A stretch of DNA of 15,240 nucleotides from JBBPYR01 sp038199755 (GTDB lineage: Bacteria; Chloroflexota; Ktedonobacteria; Ktedonobacterales; Ktedonobacteraceae), in NCBI GenBank assembly GCA_038199755.1, contig JBBPYR010000313.1, positions 1 to 15,240 of the forward strand, given 5' to 3'. A model generated the notes under the pieces. The model had not been told where the DNA came from. It ran no database searches and saw only the letters and a list, made by a program, of their open reading frames with translations. Shown here piece by piece: positions 1 through 6,033 of this stretch. Both the position numbers and the translations under genes were made by a program. The stretch's first letter is position 1. The number at the start of each line of letters is the position of its first letter.

Positions 1-61
1 GGGGTGGAGTTACTGCTTATCTTTTAAATGGATGATATCAAGGTTAGGGTGATATATTGGT

Positions 62-85
62 CGCTCCCAGCCACGGGTGGGAGCG
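62..85. repeat. Small hairpin upstream of the Uma2 gene
   Basis: An 8-bp perfect inverted repeat, CGCTCCCA at 62-69 and TGGGAGCG at 78-85, encloses an 8-nt loop. It is GC-rich in an otherwise AT-rich stretch. No T-run follows, so it is not a classical intrinsic terminator for a gene left of the window. It could be the remnant of one, a structured leader, or part of an intergenic repeat. Bases 1-195 otherwise hold no gene I can support. Confidence 0.4.
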
Positions 86-166
86 TCCATTATCTCTCCT
101 TACCCTTGATCTCTTTTAAATACGCTGTTTCTGGTGTACGATAAAGGAAATACATTGTCATGATCT

Positions 167-199
167 AAAGGGAGGCTCTCAATGGTTGCTCAAGCATGA
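167..199 (+). promoter_or_regulatory. Strong RBS and MVAQA mini-ORF overlapping the Uma2 start
   Basis: AAAGGGAGG at 167-175 is an excellent ribosome-binding site. It sits 6 nt before an ATG at 182 but 20 nt before the ATG at 196 that opens the long Uma2 frame. The ATG at 182 reads Met-Val-Ala-Gln-Ala then TGA (197-199), and that TGA overlaps the 196 start codon as ATGA. Either the five-codon ORF feeds terminating ribosomes onto the Uma2 start, or the original start was at 182 and a small indel broke the frame. MVAQ is, from memory, a common beginning for Uma2-family proteins, which favours the second reading. Confidence 0.5.
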
Positions 200-786
200 C
201 TACGTATATGAGTGTTGACGAGTGGCGTAGCTTGGAACGGACGAGCCACGATGTCAAGCATGAATATATTGATGGACAGGTGTATGCCATGTCTGGCGGC
301 AGCTTGGCACATGGCAGCATTGGCAGCAACGTGGTAAGAGCATTACAAGATGCCTTACGGGCAGCAGGTAAAAGCTACTGTACCTACAACTCGGATGTTG
401 CTTCGCGCCTCTCTGCCAAGCGTTATACCTATCCTGATGCTGTGGTGACGTGTGACGAGCGTGATCGCCCGACACCTGATAAGACTGAGGTACAGGCACC
501 TCGTGTCATTGTGGAGGTGCTGTCAGACTCAACTGAAGCCTACGATAGAGGGAAAAAGTTTGCCTATTATCGCGCCTGTCCGACTGTCGAGGAGTATGTG
601 GTGATCGCATCCAAGTATCAGACTGTTGATGTCTATCGCCGCACAGCAGAGCTTTGGACCTTTCAGGAGTATGGTGCGGGCGATGAGATAGAGCTAACAA
701 GCTTGGCTATTCGTGTGTCGGTAGATGCGCTCTATAGAGACGCTGGCGTGCCAGTGGTGACTGACGAAGCCGAAGGCGAAATTTAG
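196..786 (+). CDS. Uma2-family PD-(D/E)XK endonuclease (DUF820)
   Basis: The 196-aa product has the Uma2 (PF05685) layout. An N-terminal KHEYIDGQVYAMSGG block (residues 21-35) is followed by a helix, YPDAVVTCD (79-87) with candidate metal ligand Asp81, VIVEVLSDST (104-113) with Glu107, and a DRGKKFAYY segment (117-125) with the expected lysines. The core then ends in EEYVVI. These are the acidic and lysine positions of the PD-(D/E)XK nuclease fold, so it may be catalytically intact. The family is hugely expanded in cyanobacteria and Ktedonobacteria, often as lone genes, and its biological role is unsettled. No partner is evident. The start is uncertain: the best RBS fits an out-of-frame ATG at 182, and ATG 208 is also possible. 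The gene is separated from the next operon by a promoter, so co-function is unlikely. Confidence 0.85.
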   Translation: MTTYMSVDEWRSLERTSHDVKHEYIDGQVYAMSGGSLAHGSIGSNVVRALQDALRAAGKSYCTYNSDVASRLSAKRYTYPDAVVTCDERDRPTPDKTEVQAPRVIVEVLSDSTEAYDRGKKFAYYRACPTVEEYVVIASKYQTVDVYRRTAELWTFQEYGAGDEIELTSLAIRVSVDALYRDAGVPVVTDEAEGEI

Positions 787-805
787 AACCTTCATGGAGA
801 AAATC

Positions 806-834
806 TTGATGATATAGTGATATTTATGTATAAT
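806..834 (+). promoter_or_regulatory. Sigma-70-like promoter of the DUF488/methyltransferase operon
   Basis: TTGATG at 806-811 (four of six matches to TTGACA) is followed after exactly 17 nt by a perfect TATAAT at 829-834. Transcription would start near 841, almost on the GAGGTG ribosome-binding site (842-847) of the first DUF488 gene, giving a very short leader. It marks the block from 852 as a transcription unit separate from the Uma2 gene. Confidence 0.65.
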
Positions 835-851
835 TTAAGCTGAGGTGTAGT

Positions 852-1430
852 ATGTCAAATGTTCCCATTTATACAATCGGATATGGCAATCGTACTATCG
901 AGCAATTTGTAGAACTGCTCAAGCAGTATGAGATTGCTTTTGTGGTTGACGTGCGTTCCCAACCTTACTCGCGCTATAATCAGTCTTACTCCAAAGATGC
1001 TTTAGAGAAACAATTAAAGCTGCATAATATCCGCTATATTTTTATGGGAGATACACTGGGTGGGCGTCCAAAGGATGAGACATGCTATGTGAATGGTAAG
1101 GTTGATTATGAAAAGGTGCGTGAGAAACAGTTTTATAAGGATGGTATAGAGCGTCTATGTACTGCCTGGGAAAAACAGTTACGAGTCGCCGTCATGTGTA
1201 GCGAGTTGAGACCACAGGAGTGTCATCGAGGGAAGCTGATAGGGAATACGCTATCATCAGGTGAGCCAGAAATCGACGTGGAGCATATCGACGAGCAGGG
1301 AAATGTGCGGAAACAGGCAGAGATAAATGACGAGGTTATAGGTGGACAACCCTCTCTCTTTGCGGAATATACAGAGGACCCAATCAAAGACAAGCGCGTA
1401 GGCTCGTCGCGCAAGAAATATACACCGTAA
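852..1430 (+). CDS. DUF488 family protein, first copy
   Basis: The 192-aa product is a recognisable DUF488 (PF04343) protein. It has IYTIGYGNRT near the N-terminus (residues 6-15), VDVRSQPYSRYN (32-43), LGGRP (69-73) and the family's C-terminal signature CSELRPQECHRGKL (116-129) with conserved Cys and His. The biochemical role of DUF488 is not established. The conserved Cys/His/Arg/Asp positions suggest an enzyme or a nucleotide or nucleic-acid binder. A family-atypical tail follows the core and contains QPSLF (166-170), which resembles a beta-clamp-binding pentapeptide. GAGGTG lies 4 nt before the ATG. It is the first gene of a tight + strand operon running to a type II-like nuclease, so I infer a role in DNA modification or defence. 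Confidence 0.85.
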   Translation: MSNVPIYTIGYGNRTIEQFVELLKQYEIAFVVDVRSQPYSRYNQSYSKDALEKQLKLHNIRYIFMGDTLGGRPKDETCYVNGKVDYEKVREKQFYKDGIERLCTAWEKQLRVAVMCSELRPQECHRGKLIGNTLSSGEPEIDVEHIDEQGNVRKQAEINDEVIGGQPSLFAEYTEDPIKDKRVGSSRKKYTP

Positions 1431-1438
1431 TAAAGGAT

Positions 1439-1930
1439 ATGATGAAGCCCAAGATCGTGACAATAGGCGTTTACGGCTTTGCTGAAGAGGCGTTTTTCCA
1501 ATCTTTGCTGGATGCACATGTCGATACATTTTGTGATATACGGCGCAGACGCGGCATGCGCGGCTCTCTGTATGCCTTTGTAAATAGTCAGCATTTGCAA
1601 CAGAGATTGCAGGAGCTTGGAATTCGCTATGTTTATTGTAGGGAACTTGCCCCTAACGAAGAACTACGCAAGCGGCAGAAGCAAGAAGACAAAAAAAGTG
1701 GTGTGGCGAAGAGGAAACGGGAGGCGTTAACTGATAGTTTCGTGCAGGCATATGAGCAAGAAACCCTGTCCGACTTTGATGCACAAGCATTTATGCAGCA
1801 GCTAGGGGAAGACGCAAAAATTGTGAGCTTGTTTTGTGTAGAGCGTGAGCCTATGGCCTGTCATCGTTCTCTACTGGCTAAAAGGCTGGTTCATGATTTA
1901 CAGCTTGAGATAGAGGATATCAAACCATAG
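1439..1930 (+). CDS. DUF488 family protein, second divergent copy
   Basis: The 163-aa product is a second DUF488 protein, clearly different from its neighbour. It keeps the opening strand (IVTIGVYG, residues 6-13), an Asp-Ile-Arg block (DIRRRRGMRGS, 33-43) and the closing CVEREPMACHRSLL signature (133-146). The LGGRP loop is replaced by ELAPNEEL, followed by a very basic Lys/Arg-rich stretch (about 77-95) that may contact nucleic acid. The gene starts 8 nt after the previous stop. AAAGGA at 1432-1437 serves either ATG 1439 or, with better spacing, the in-frame ATG 1442. Two unlike copies side by side suggest a heteromeric pair. This is inference, since the molecular function of the family is unknown. 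Confidence 0.8.
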   Translation: MMKPKIVTIGVYGFAEEAFFQSLLDAHVDTFCDIRRRRGMRGSLYAFVNSQHLQQRLQELGIRYVYCRELAPNEELRKRQKQEDKKSGVAKRKREALTDSFVQAYEQETLSDFDAQAFMQQLGEDAKIVSLFCVEREPMACHRSLLAKRLVHDLQLEIEDIKP

Positions 1931-1969
1931 AGGTAAAACACAACAACATATGTTAGCGGAGTGCGTAAC

Positions 1970-2605
1970 ATGGAAAGAGTATTGATAGTAGCAAAAACAC
2001 GCATGAAGAGCGGATTCTGTGTGAGCGGGTTAGTCCGTCATACTAACAAACATATCAGATTGATTCCGCCTGGACGTACAAATCAGCCGCCTGATACAAA
2101 GCTCGAGATTGGACAGGTTTGGGATATCGAGTATCAGGAAATTCGCGACTTGGCTCCTCCTCATACAGAAGATGTGCTGGTCACACAGCAGCACTATGTA
2201 GGGCAAGTGAAGGACCTACGCTCCACTCTTCTGCAAAGGGTGCAACCGTGGCGGGGAGAGCCACGAGACCTCTTTGACAGGTGCCTCATTTATGGTGGAA
2301 AAAGCTGCTATGTTGCTGCCGCGAAAGTTCCCAATGTGAGTACGGGCTACTGGCTTCCGCAAGCAGATTTAACGCTCTCCTATGCAAATGGCAAGGGTAA
2401 GCCCACTTATAAAACGGAATACTCACGTTACTTGAGTGAGCTTTTGGGGTCAAGCACGCTGTATATCCCTTATGTTGGTGTTGCCAACCCGATCCCTAGA
2501 ATTTCCGCTAACATGCTCCTGCGCGTTTCGCTCGCAAGGTGGTGGATGCCCGACGGGGCAGAAGAGGAAGGGTGTTATCTCCAGCTTTCAGGATGGTATG
2601 ATTAG
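1970..2605 (+). CDS. Dual OB domain-containing protein
   Basis: The product of about 211 aa resembles the 'dual OB-containing domain' family. It opens with a strand-rich ERVLIVAKTRMKSGFCVSGL segment and continues with HIRLIPPG, LEIGQVWDIEYQ, APPHTEDVLV, a mid-protein linker, then CYVAAAKV and a closing LLRVSLARWW...CYLQLSGWYD. That is the pattern of two small beta-barrels. OB folds typically bind single-stranded nucleic acid or nucleotides, and no catalytic motif is seen. I chose ATG 1970 because GGAG (1958-1961) lies 8 nt upstream; the GTG at 1961 in the same frame would overlap that site. It lies 39 nt after the second DUF488 gene and 57 nt before the methyltransferase. As part of this operon it is plausibly the nucleic-acid or signal sensor. 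Function is inferred from fold and context only. Confidence 0.7.
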   Translation: MERVLIVAKTRMKSGFCVSGLVRHTNKHIRLIPPGRTNQPPDTKLEIGQVWDIEYQEIRDLAPPHTEDVLVTQQHYVGQVKDLRSTLLQRVQPWRGEPRDLFDRCLIYGGKSCYVAAAKVPNVSTGYWLPQADLTLSYANGKGKPTYKTEYSRYLSELLGSSTLYIPYVGVANPIPRISANMLLRVSLARWWMPDGAEEEGCYLQLSGWYD

Positions 2606-2662
2606 GAATGAAGGTCGTTCCACAGTTATGTATATATTGGACATTGAAAAGGAATAGAGTAA

Positions 2663-3946
2663 ATGTATCAAATGGAACTTTTTCCTACTCCGGTACCTAG
2701 AAGTAAACTGCCTACGAACACGACTGCTAACCACTATCCAATACACAGATGGTTCAACTTTATAGCAGGATTTTCACCGGAGTTTGTGAGTGAATGTATT
2801 CAGAAAGCAGGCTTGAAGGAAGATGATGTTGTGCTTGATCCATTTGCGGGGCTTTCGACTACTCTGGTGCAGGCAAGTTTTCATAATATCCAATCTGTAG
2901 GTTTTGAGGCTCATCCTTTTTTCTATGATATATCTTTAGCGAAGATATATCCACCAACATATAAACGCACGATTAATGATATTGAGAATTTGCTTCTTGA
3001 TGCTGTCGTACCCTATAGTGGTGAATTAAATAGTGTTTGGACACAAGATGCAGAGCTGTTCTTGAGCAAACTTATACCTGAGTTTAATTTAAGGTTATTA
3101 GCATCGGCCCTTTTGCTAGAAGATGTAATAGAGATTGATAAACGTCCTCTCTATCGCCTCGTCCTCTCAAGAGTGCTTGAACTTACCGCTCATGCACAGA
3201 CAGACGGTATTTATAAGGCTCCTACCACGGGAAAAGGTTCACTTCCCTACAAAGTTGCTCTAAAAAAAGTATGCGATGAAATTCGTGAGGATATGTCTGT
3301 GATTAGAGAAAAGGACAGTCACAGGCCTACTCTTTATCCAATGAGTTCTGAACAAATGAAACCGCTTGAAAATAAGAGTTGTTCACTTTGCATTACCTCA
3401 CCTCCTTATCTCAATAATTTTGACTTTGCAGAGATGACTCGTATGGAGTTGTATTACTGGCGTTACGCAGGCTCGTGGCGTGAAATTACTGAACGGGTAC
3501 GTAGAAGACTTATTATTAATACAACAACCGTTCCAAGTGATCTCAAGCGAGATCAGCAAAGATTTTCGGAGCATTTATCACAAGAAATGCATGCGACGCT
3601 CGATACTATTGTAGTAGAGTTAAAGCAGCAACGTAGCGTCAGGAGTGGCAAGAAAGATTACTATTTGCTTGTGTATCCTTATTTTGCACAGATGCAATCA
3701 GTTATTCGGGAAGTATACCGCGTATTGAAGACTGGAAGCTCTTTTCACTTGGTAGTAGCTGATGCTGCTCTCTATGGAGTTCATATTCCCACAGAAACAC
3801 TATTAGCAATGCTCATGCAAGAAAATGGTTTTGAGATTTGTAAGATTGAGAGACTGCGAGATCGAGGTGAACGCTGGGTGCTTGAAAAGAGACAAGGGGC
3901 AAATAAGCCGCTAGGAGAATTTCATATTCATGCAAGACGACAATGA
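2663..3946 (+). CDS. DNA methyltransferase (SPPY type, motif I first)
   Basis: The 427-aa product is a SAM-dependent DNA methyltransferase. DPFAGLSTT (residues 59-67) is the SAM-binding motif, followed by an acidic GFEAHP (80-85). TSPPYLNN (245-252) is the catalytic (D/N/S)PPY motif, whose Ser-Pro-Pro-Tyr form usually marks amino-methyltransferases making N4-methylcytosine or N6-methyladenine. The NHYPIHRWFNFIAGFS segment (23-38) is typical of this subgroup. About 180 residues separate the two motifs and probably hold the target-recognition region. The order motif I then IV is opposite to the common beta-class DNA methyltransferases. A QMELF peptide at residues 3-7 resembles a beta-clamp-binding motif. 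AAAAGGAA lies 8 nt before the ATG. The 3' end overlaps the nuclease gene by 17 bases, the classical coupling of a modification gene to its restriction partner. The gene is AT-rich compared with the core genes to the right. Confidence 0.88.
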   Translation: MYQMELFPTPVPRSKLPTNTTANHYPIHRWFNFIAGFSPEFVSECIQKAGLKEDDVVLDPFAGLSTTLVQASFHNIQSVGFEAHPFFYDISLAKIYPPTYKRTINDIENLLLDAVVPYSGELNSVWTQDAELFLSKLIPEFNLRLLASALLLEDVIEIDKRPLYRLVLSRVLELTAHAQTDGIYKAPTTGKGSLPYKVALKKVCDEIREDMSVIREKDSHRPTLYPMSSEQMKPLENKSCSLCITSPPYLNNFDFAEMTRMELYYWRYAGSWREITERVRRRLIINTTTVPSDLKRDQQRFSEHLSQEMHATLDTIVVELKQQRSVRSGKKDYYLLVYPYFAQMQSVIREVYRVLKTGSSFHLVVADAALYGVHIPTETLLAMLMQENGFEICKIERLRDRGERWVLEKRQGANKPLGEFHIHARRQ

Positions 3947-4982
3947 TAATGTAGAAATCATAGAAGAGGGTATTCCAAATACCCTCTACAGTATAGCGAT
4001 GGCAGAGATGAAGAAATATATTGAGGTGTATTTGGAATTAACGCGACAAACAAAAGGCTTAACAGATATTAACACCAGTCATGTACAGGGTACCGAACAG
4101 AAAATAGTTGTCTTGGGTGGTATTGGTAGTCCGCTTGATCCCTTTACCTCTAATGCTGAGTCTGTGGTGCAAGAATGGCAGCGTATGCGAACAATCCCCT
4201 TTGTTGTAGAGCTTGCTATTACAAAGAGTGTCTATATTCGCTTGCGAGAGAAATGTCAAGAACTGCTTAATCAGCTTGAAAGTGCCACCGCTGGCTTCAA
4301 TGAGTTCAATTCTGCATATATTGCGGCTAACCCTTATATGCTTCCTCTTCTTCAGCGTCTAGCCAATATTTCAAGTAAAGCACAGCTGAAAGAGCGCGTT
4401 GGCAATATTTCTGACAACGCAATTTCTAAAACTGCTGCTGAGAAATTAGCTCAATTACTAAATACACGGAAATTTGGAAGTGCTTTAACACAAGCGCAGA
4501 TATTGCAAAGTATTGAGCCTACTCTAGAAGGTATTGTTCGTGATTTAGTGGGTCGAGTGCTTCTTGAAACGATTGTTGCAAACGCTCTTGATGATGCTCA
4601 CGTTCCATATAAGCGAGAAAACGAGTATTCATCGTTGAAAGGAGTGATTTACGATTTTCGAGCAGATTTTGTTGTGCCTGATGATGAAAATACAATGGCG
4701 TTTATTGAAGTCAGAAAATCATCTTCACGACATGCATCTCTTTATGCCAAGGATAAAATGTTTTCAGCCATTAACTGGAAGGGAATGAACAAGCAACTGT
4801 TAGCTATTATTGTTGTAGATGGTCCCTGGACAGCAGAGACCTTAAGAGTGATGGCAAAAGTATATGATTATGTTGTGCCGCTTAACAATGTTGCTGAGAT
4901 GGCACAAGCGGTGTATTCTTATATGCAAGGTGATATCTCTAAGCTTCGGTGGGCCGTAGACTTAACTGTGAAGCCAATATAG
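3930..4982 (+). CDS. Putative PD-(D/E)XK restriction endonuclease paired with the methyltransferase
   Basis: This 350-aa protein belongs to no family I can name. Its first 230 residues are mostly predicted helix. The C-terminal third holds YDFRADFVVPDDENTMAFIE (residues 241-260) followed at once by VRKSSSRH. This spacing of Asp242/Asp246, Glu260 and a basic pair fits a PD-(D/E)XK nuclease core, except that the ExK position is Arg262 with Lys263 next to it. The later strand LLAIIVVDGPW suits the same alpha/beta fold. AGGAGA at 3913-3918 lies 11 nt before the ATG, inside the methyltransferase gene. Overlapping a DNA methyltransferase gene strongly suggests the cleavage half of a type II-like restriction-modification system. 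Alternatives are a methylation-dependent nuclease or a non-cleaving DNA-binding partner. Confidence 0.65.
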   Translation: MQDDNDNVEIIEEGIPNTLYSIAMAEMKKYIEVYLELTRQTKGLTDINTSHVQGTEQKIVVLGGIGSPLDPFTSNAESVVQEWQRMRTIPFVVELAITKSVYIRLREKCQELLNQLESATAGFNEFNSAYIAANPYMLPLLQRLANISSKAQLKERVGNISDNAISKTAAEKLAQLLNTRKFGSALTQAQILQSIEPTLEGIVRDLVGRVLLETIVANALDDAHVPYKRENEYSSLKGVIYDFRADFVVPDDENTMAFIEVRKSSSRHASLYAKDKMFSAINWKGMNKQLLAIIVVDGPWTAETLRVMAKVYDYVVPLNNVAEMAQAVYSYMQGDISKLRWAVDLTVKPI

Positions 4983-4992
4983 TTGTTATAAC

Positions 4993-5026
4993 AAAAAAAG
5001 CACGCGGCATGCCGCGTGCTTTTTTT
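4993..5026. terminator. Perfect 34-bp palindromic bidirectional terminator
   Basis: Seven A's, a GC-rich 20-bp palindrome (GCACGCGGCATGCCGCGTGC, 5000-5019) and seven T's form a perfect inverted repeat. It is an intrinsic terminator on both strands. It lies 10 nt after the nuclease stop and 22 nt from the stop of the converging oxidoreductase gene, so it should end both transcripts. Confidence 0.9.
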
Positions 5027-5048
5027 GTGACGTACTCTTCTACGGGAT

Positions 5049-5660
5049 TTACCAATATCTCTCTTCTTCCCAGGGGTCGGCGTGGTTGTGATAGCCGCGC
5101 TGCTCCCAGAAGCCCGGGCGGTCGTGCTCCATGAACTCCAGGCCATCGAGCCATTTGGCACTTTTATAGGCGTAGAGCTTGGGGACGATGAGGCGTACGG
5201 GACCGCCGTGCTCCATCTCGATGTCCTTGCCGTCGTGCTTGAGGGCGATCAGTACATCGTCGTCGTTCAGGTCGGTGTAGGGCAGGTTGGTGGTGTAGCC
5301 AGTCCAGGATTTCACCGTCACAAAATTTACACTGGACAGAGGCTTGGCGCGTTGCAAAATTTCGCGAATGTGTACGCCTTCCCAGGCATTGTCGTAGCGG
5401 CTCCATGTGGTCACGCAGTGAAAATCTGCTGTGAGCGTGGTGCGTGGCAGGGCCAGAAACTCGTCCCAGTTGAGCTCAAAGGGGTTTTCGACCTTGCCGC
5501 TGATCTTCAGCTTCCAGTCGGGCGGCAAGGCTTTAGGTGTGCGTTCATAGCTTAGTACAGGCCATTTTTTTGTCAAGTATTGTCCAGGGGGGAGGCGGTC
5601 GCGACCATCGGGACGTTTTTCAATTTCAGCGGGTGCTGGTTTCTTTCCAAACAATTGCAC
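5049..5660 (-). CDS. Sulfite oxidase-like molybdopterin oxidoreductase (YuiH-type)
   Basis: The 203-aa product matches the small soluble sulfite-oxidase-like family (COG2041, oxidoreductase molybdopterin-binding domain). The hallmark is FHCVTTWSRYDNAWEGV (residues 80-96), where Cys82 would be the protein thiolate ligand of the molybdenum cofactor. It is followed by VKSWTGYTTNLPY (116-128), GGPVRLIVPKLYAYKSAKW (152-170) and a C-terminal FWEQRGYHNHADPWEEERYW typical of this group. There is no Tat or Sec signal, no haem domain and no dimerisation domain, so it is a cytoplasmic minimal version. Its substrate is unknown. The start is GTG at 5660-5658, preceded by AAGGAG (plus-strand 5670-5675) at 9 nt. 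It stands alone: no cofactor synthesis or electron-transfer partner is in view. Confidence 0.9.
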   Translation of the reverse strand: MQLFGKKPAPAEIEKRPDGRDRLPPGQYLTKKWPVLSYERTPKALPPDWKLKISGKVENPFELNWDEFLALPRTTLTADFHCVTTWSRYDNAWEGVHIREILQRAKPLSSVNFVTVKSWTGYTTNLPYTDLNDDDVLIALKHDGKDIEMEHGGPVRLIVPKLYAYKSAKWLDGLEFMEHDRPGFWEQRGYHNHADPWEEERYW

Positions 5661-6033
5661 GGTGTGCAGCTCCTTATTTTGCTAGAGGCGCAATTCATGA
5701 TTTATTGCGACCTGATTATGCAGTACTAGATGTCTACAGTTATGCTATGATGCCTGTTTTCTGAGGACAGGGGAATATTCATGATAGTATACAGTTTGAG
5801 AAAAGACCAAAACGTTACAGCTTATGCTACGTATATATAATGCACGTTTTGAGAAGACGTTGCAAATCTACCTGTCAGAACACTACAATAAAGTAGATTT
5901 ATTCCACTTACTACGCTTACTACGCTACTTTTACGTAGAAACGCTCATCCTGGATGTATCGCTTTTCCTGTTTGTTCTCATTCGTTCAATTTGATCTGTG
6001 TGTTCTGTTCGTCTTATCGGCCTGGAATGGGCG
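5661..6033. other. Divergent intergenic region
   Basis: This 373-nt AT-rich spacer lies between two divergently transcribed genes and must carry both promoters. It holds the RBS of the oxidoreductase (5670-5675), one good plus-strand promoter candidate (5814-5841), a near-direct repeat around that promoter (TTTGAGAA at 5795-5802 and 5848-5855) and a tandem 9-bp repeat CTTACTACG (5907-5915, 5916-5924). No coding frame in it is convincing. Confidence 0.6.
5814..5841 (+). promoter_or_regulatory. Candidate promoter for the large membrane protein gene
   Basis: A perfect TATAAT (5836-5841) lies 16 nt after GTTACA (5814-5819), which matches four of six bases of TTGACA. It would give a leader of roughly 185 nt before the ATG at 6034. 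The AT-rich setting makes chance matches likely, so confidence is modest. Confidence 0.4.

Noticed and set aside
1223..1600. Minus-strand frames (1223-1600 and 1257-1529) opposite the two DUF488 genes
   Set aside because: They are antisense to two genes with clear family motifs and span the junction of a tight operon.
2436..2657. 73-codon + frame overlapping the 3' end of the dual-OB gene
   Set aside because: Mostly inside the dual-OB gene in another frame, with no RBS and no recognisable motif.
196..4982. The Uma2 gene as part of the defence operon
   Set aside because: A near-consensus promoter lies between it and the first DUF488 gene, and lone Uma2 genes are common, so linkage is probably chance.
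5082..5555. Plus-strand frame of 157 codons opposite the molybdopterin oxidoreductase
   Set aside because: Shadow of a real gene; the minus strand has the Mo-ligand Cys motif, an RBS and a full-length family match.
5907..5924. Tandem 9-bp repeat as the beginning of a CRISPR array or iteron origin
   Set aside because: Only two adjacent copies with no spacers and no replication gene nearby; no CRISPR-like periodicity occurs anywhere in the window.
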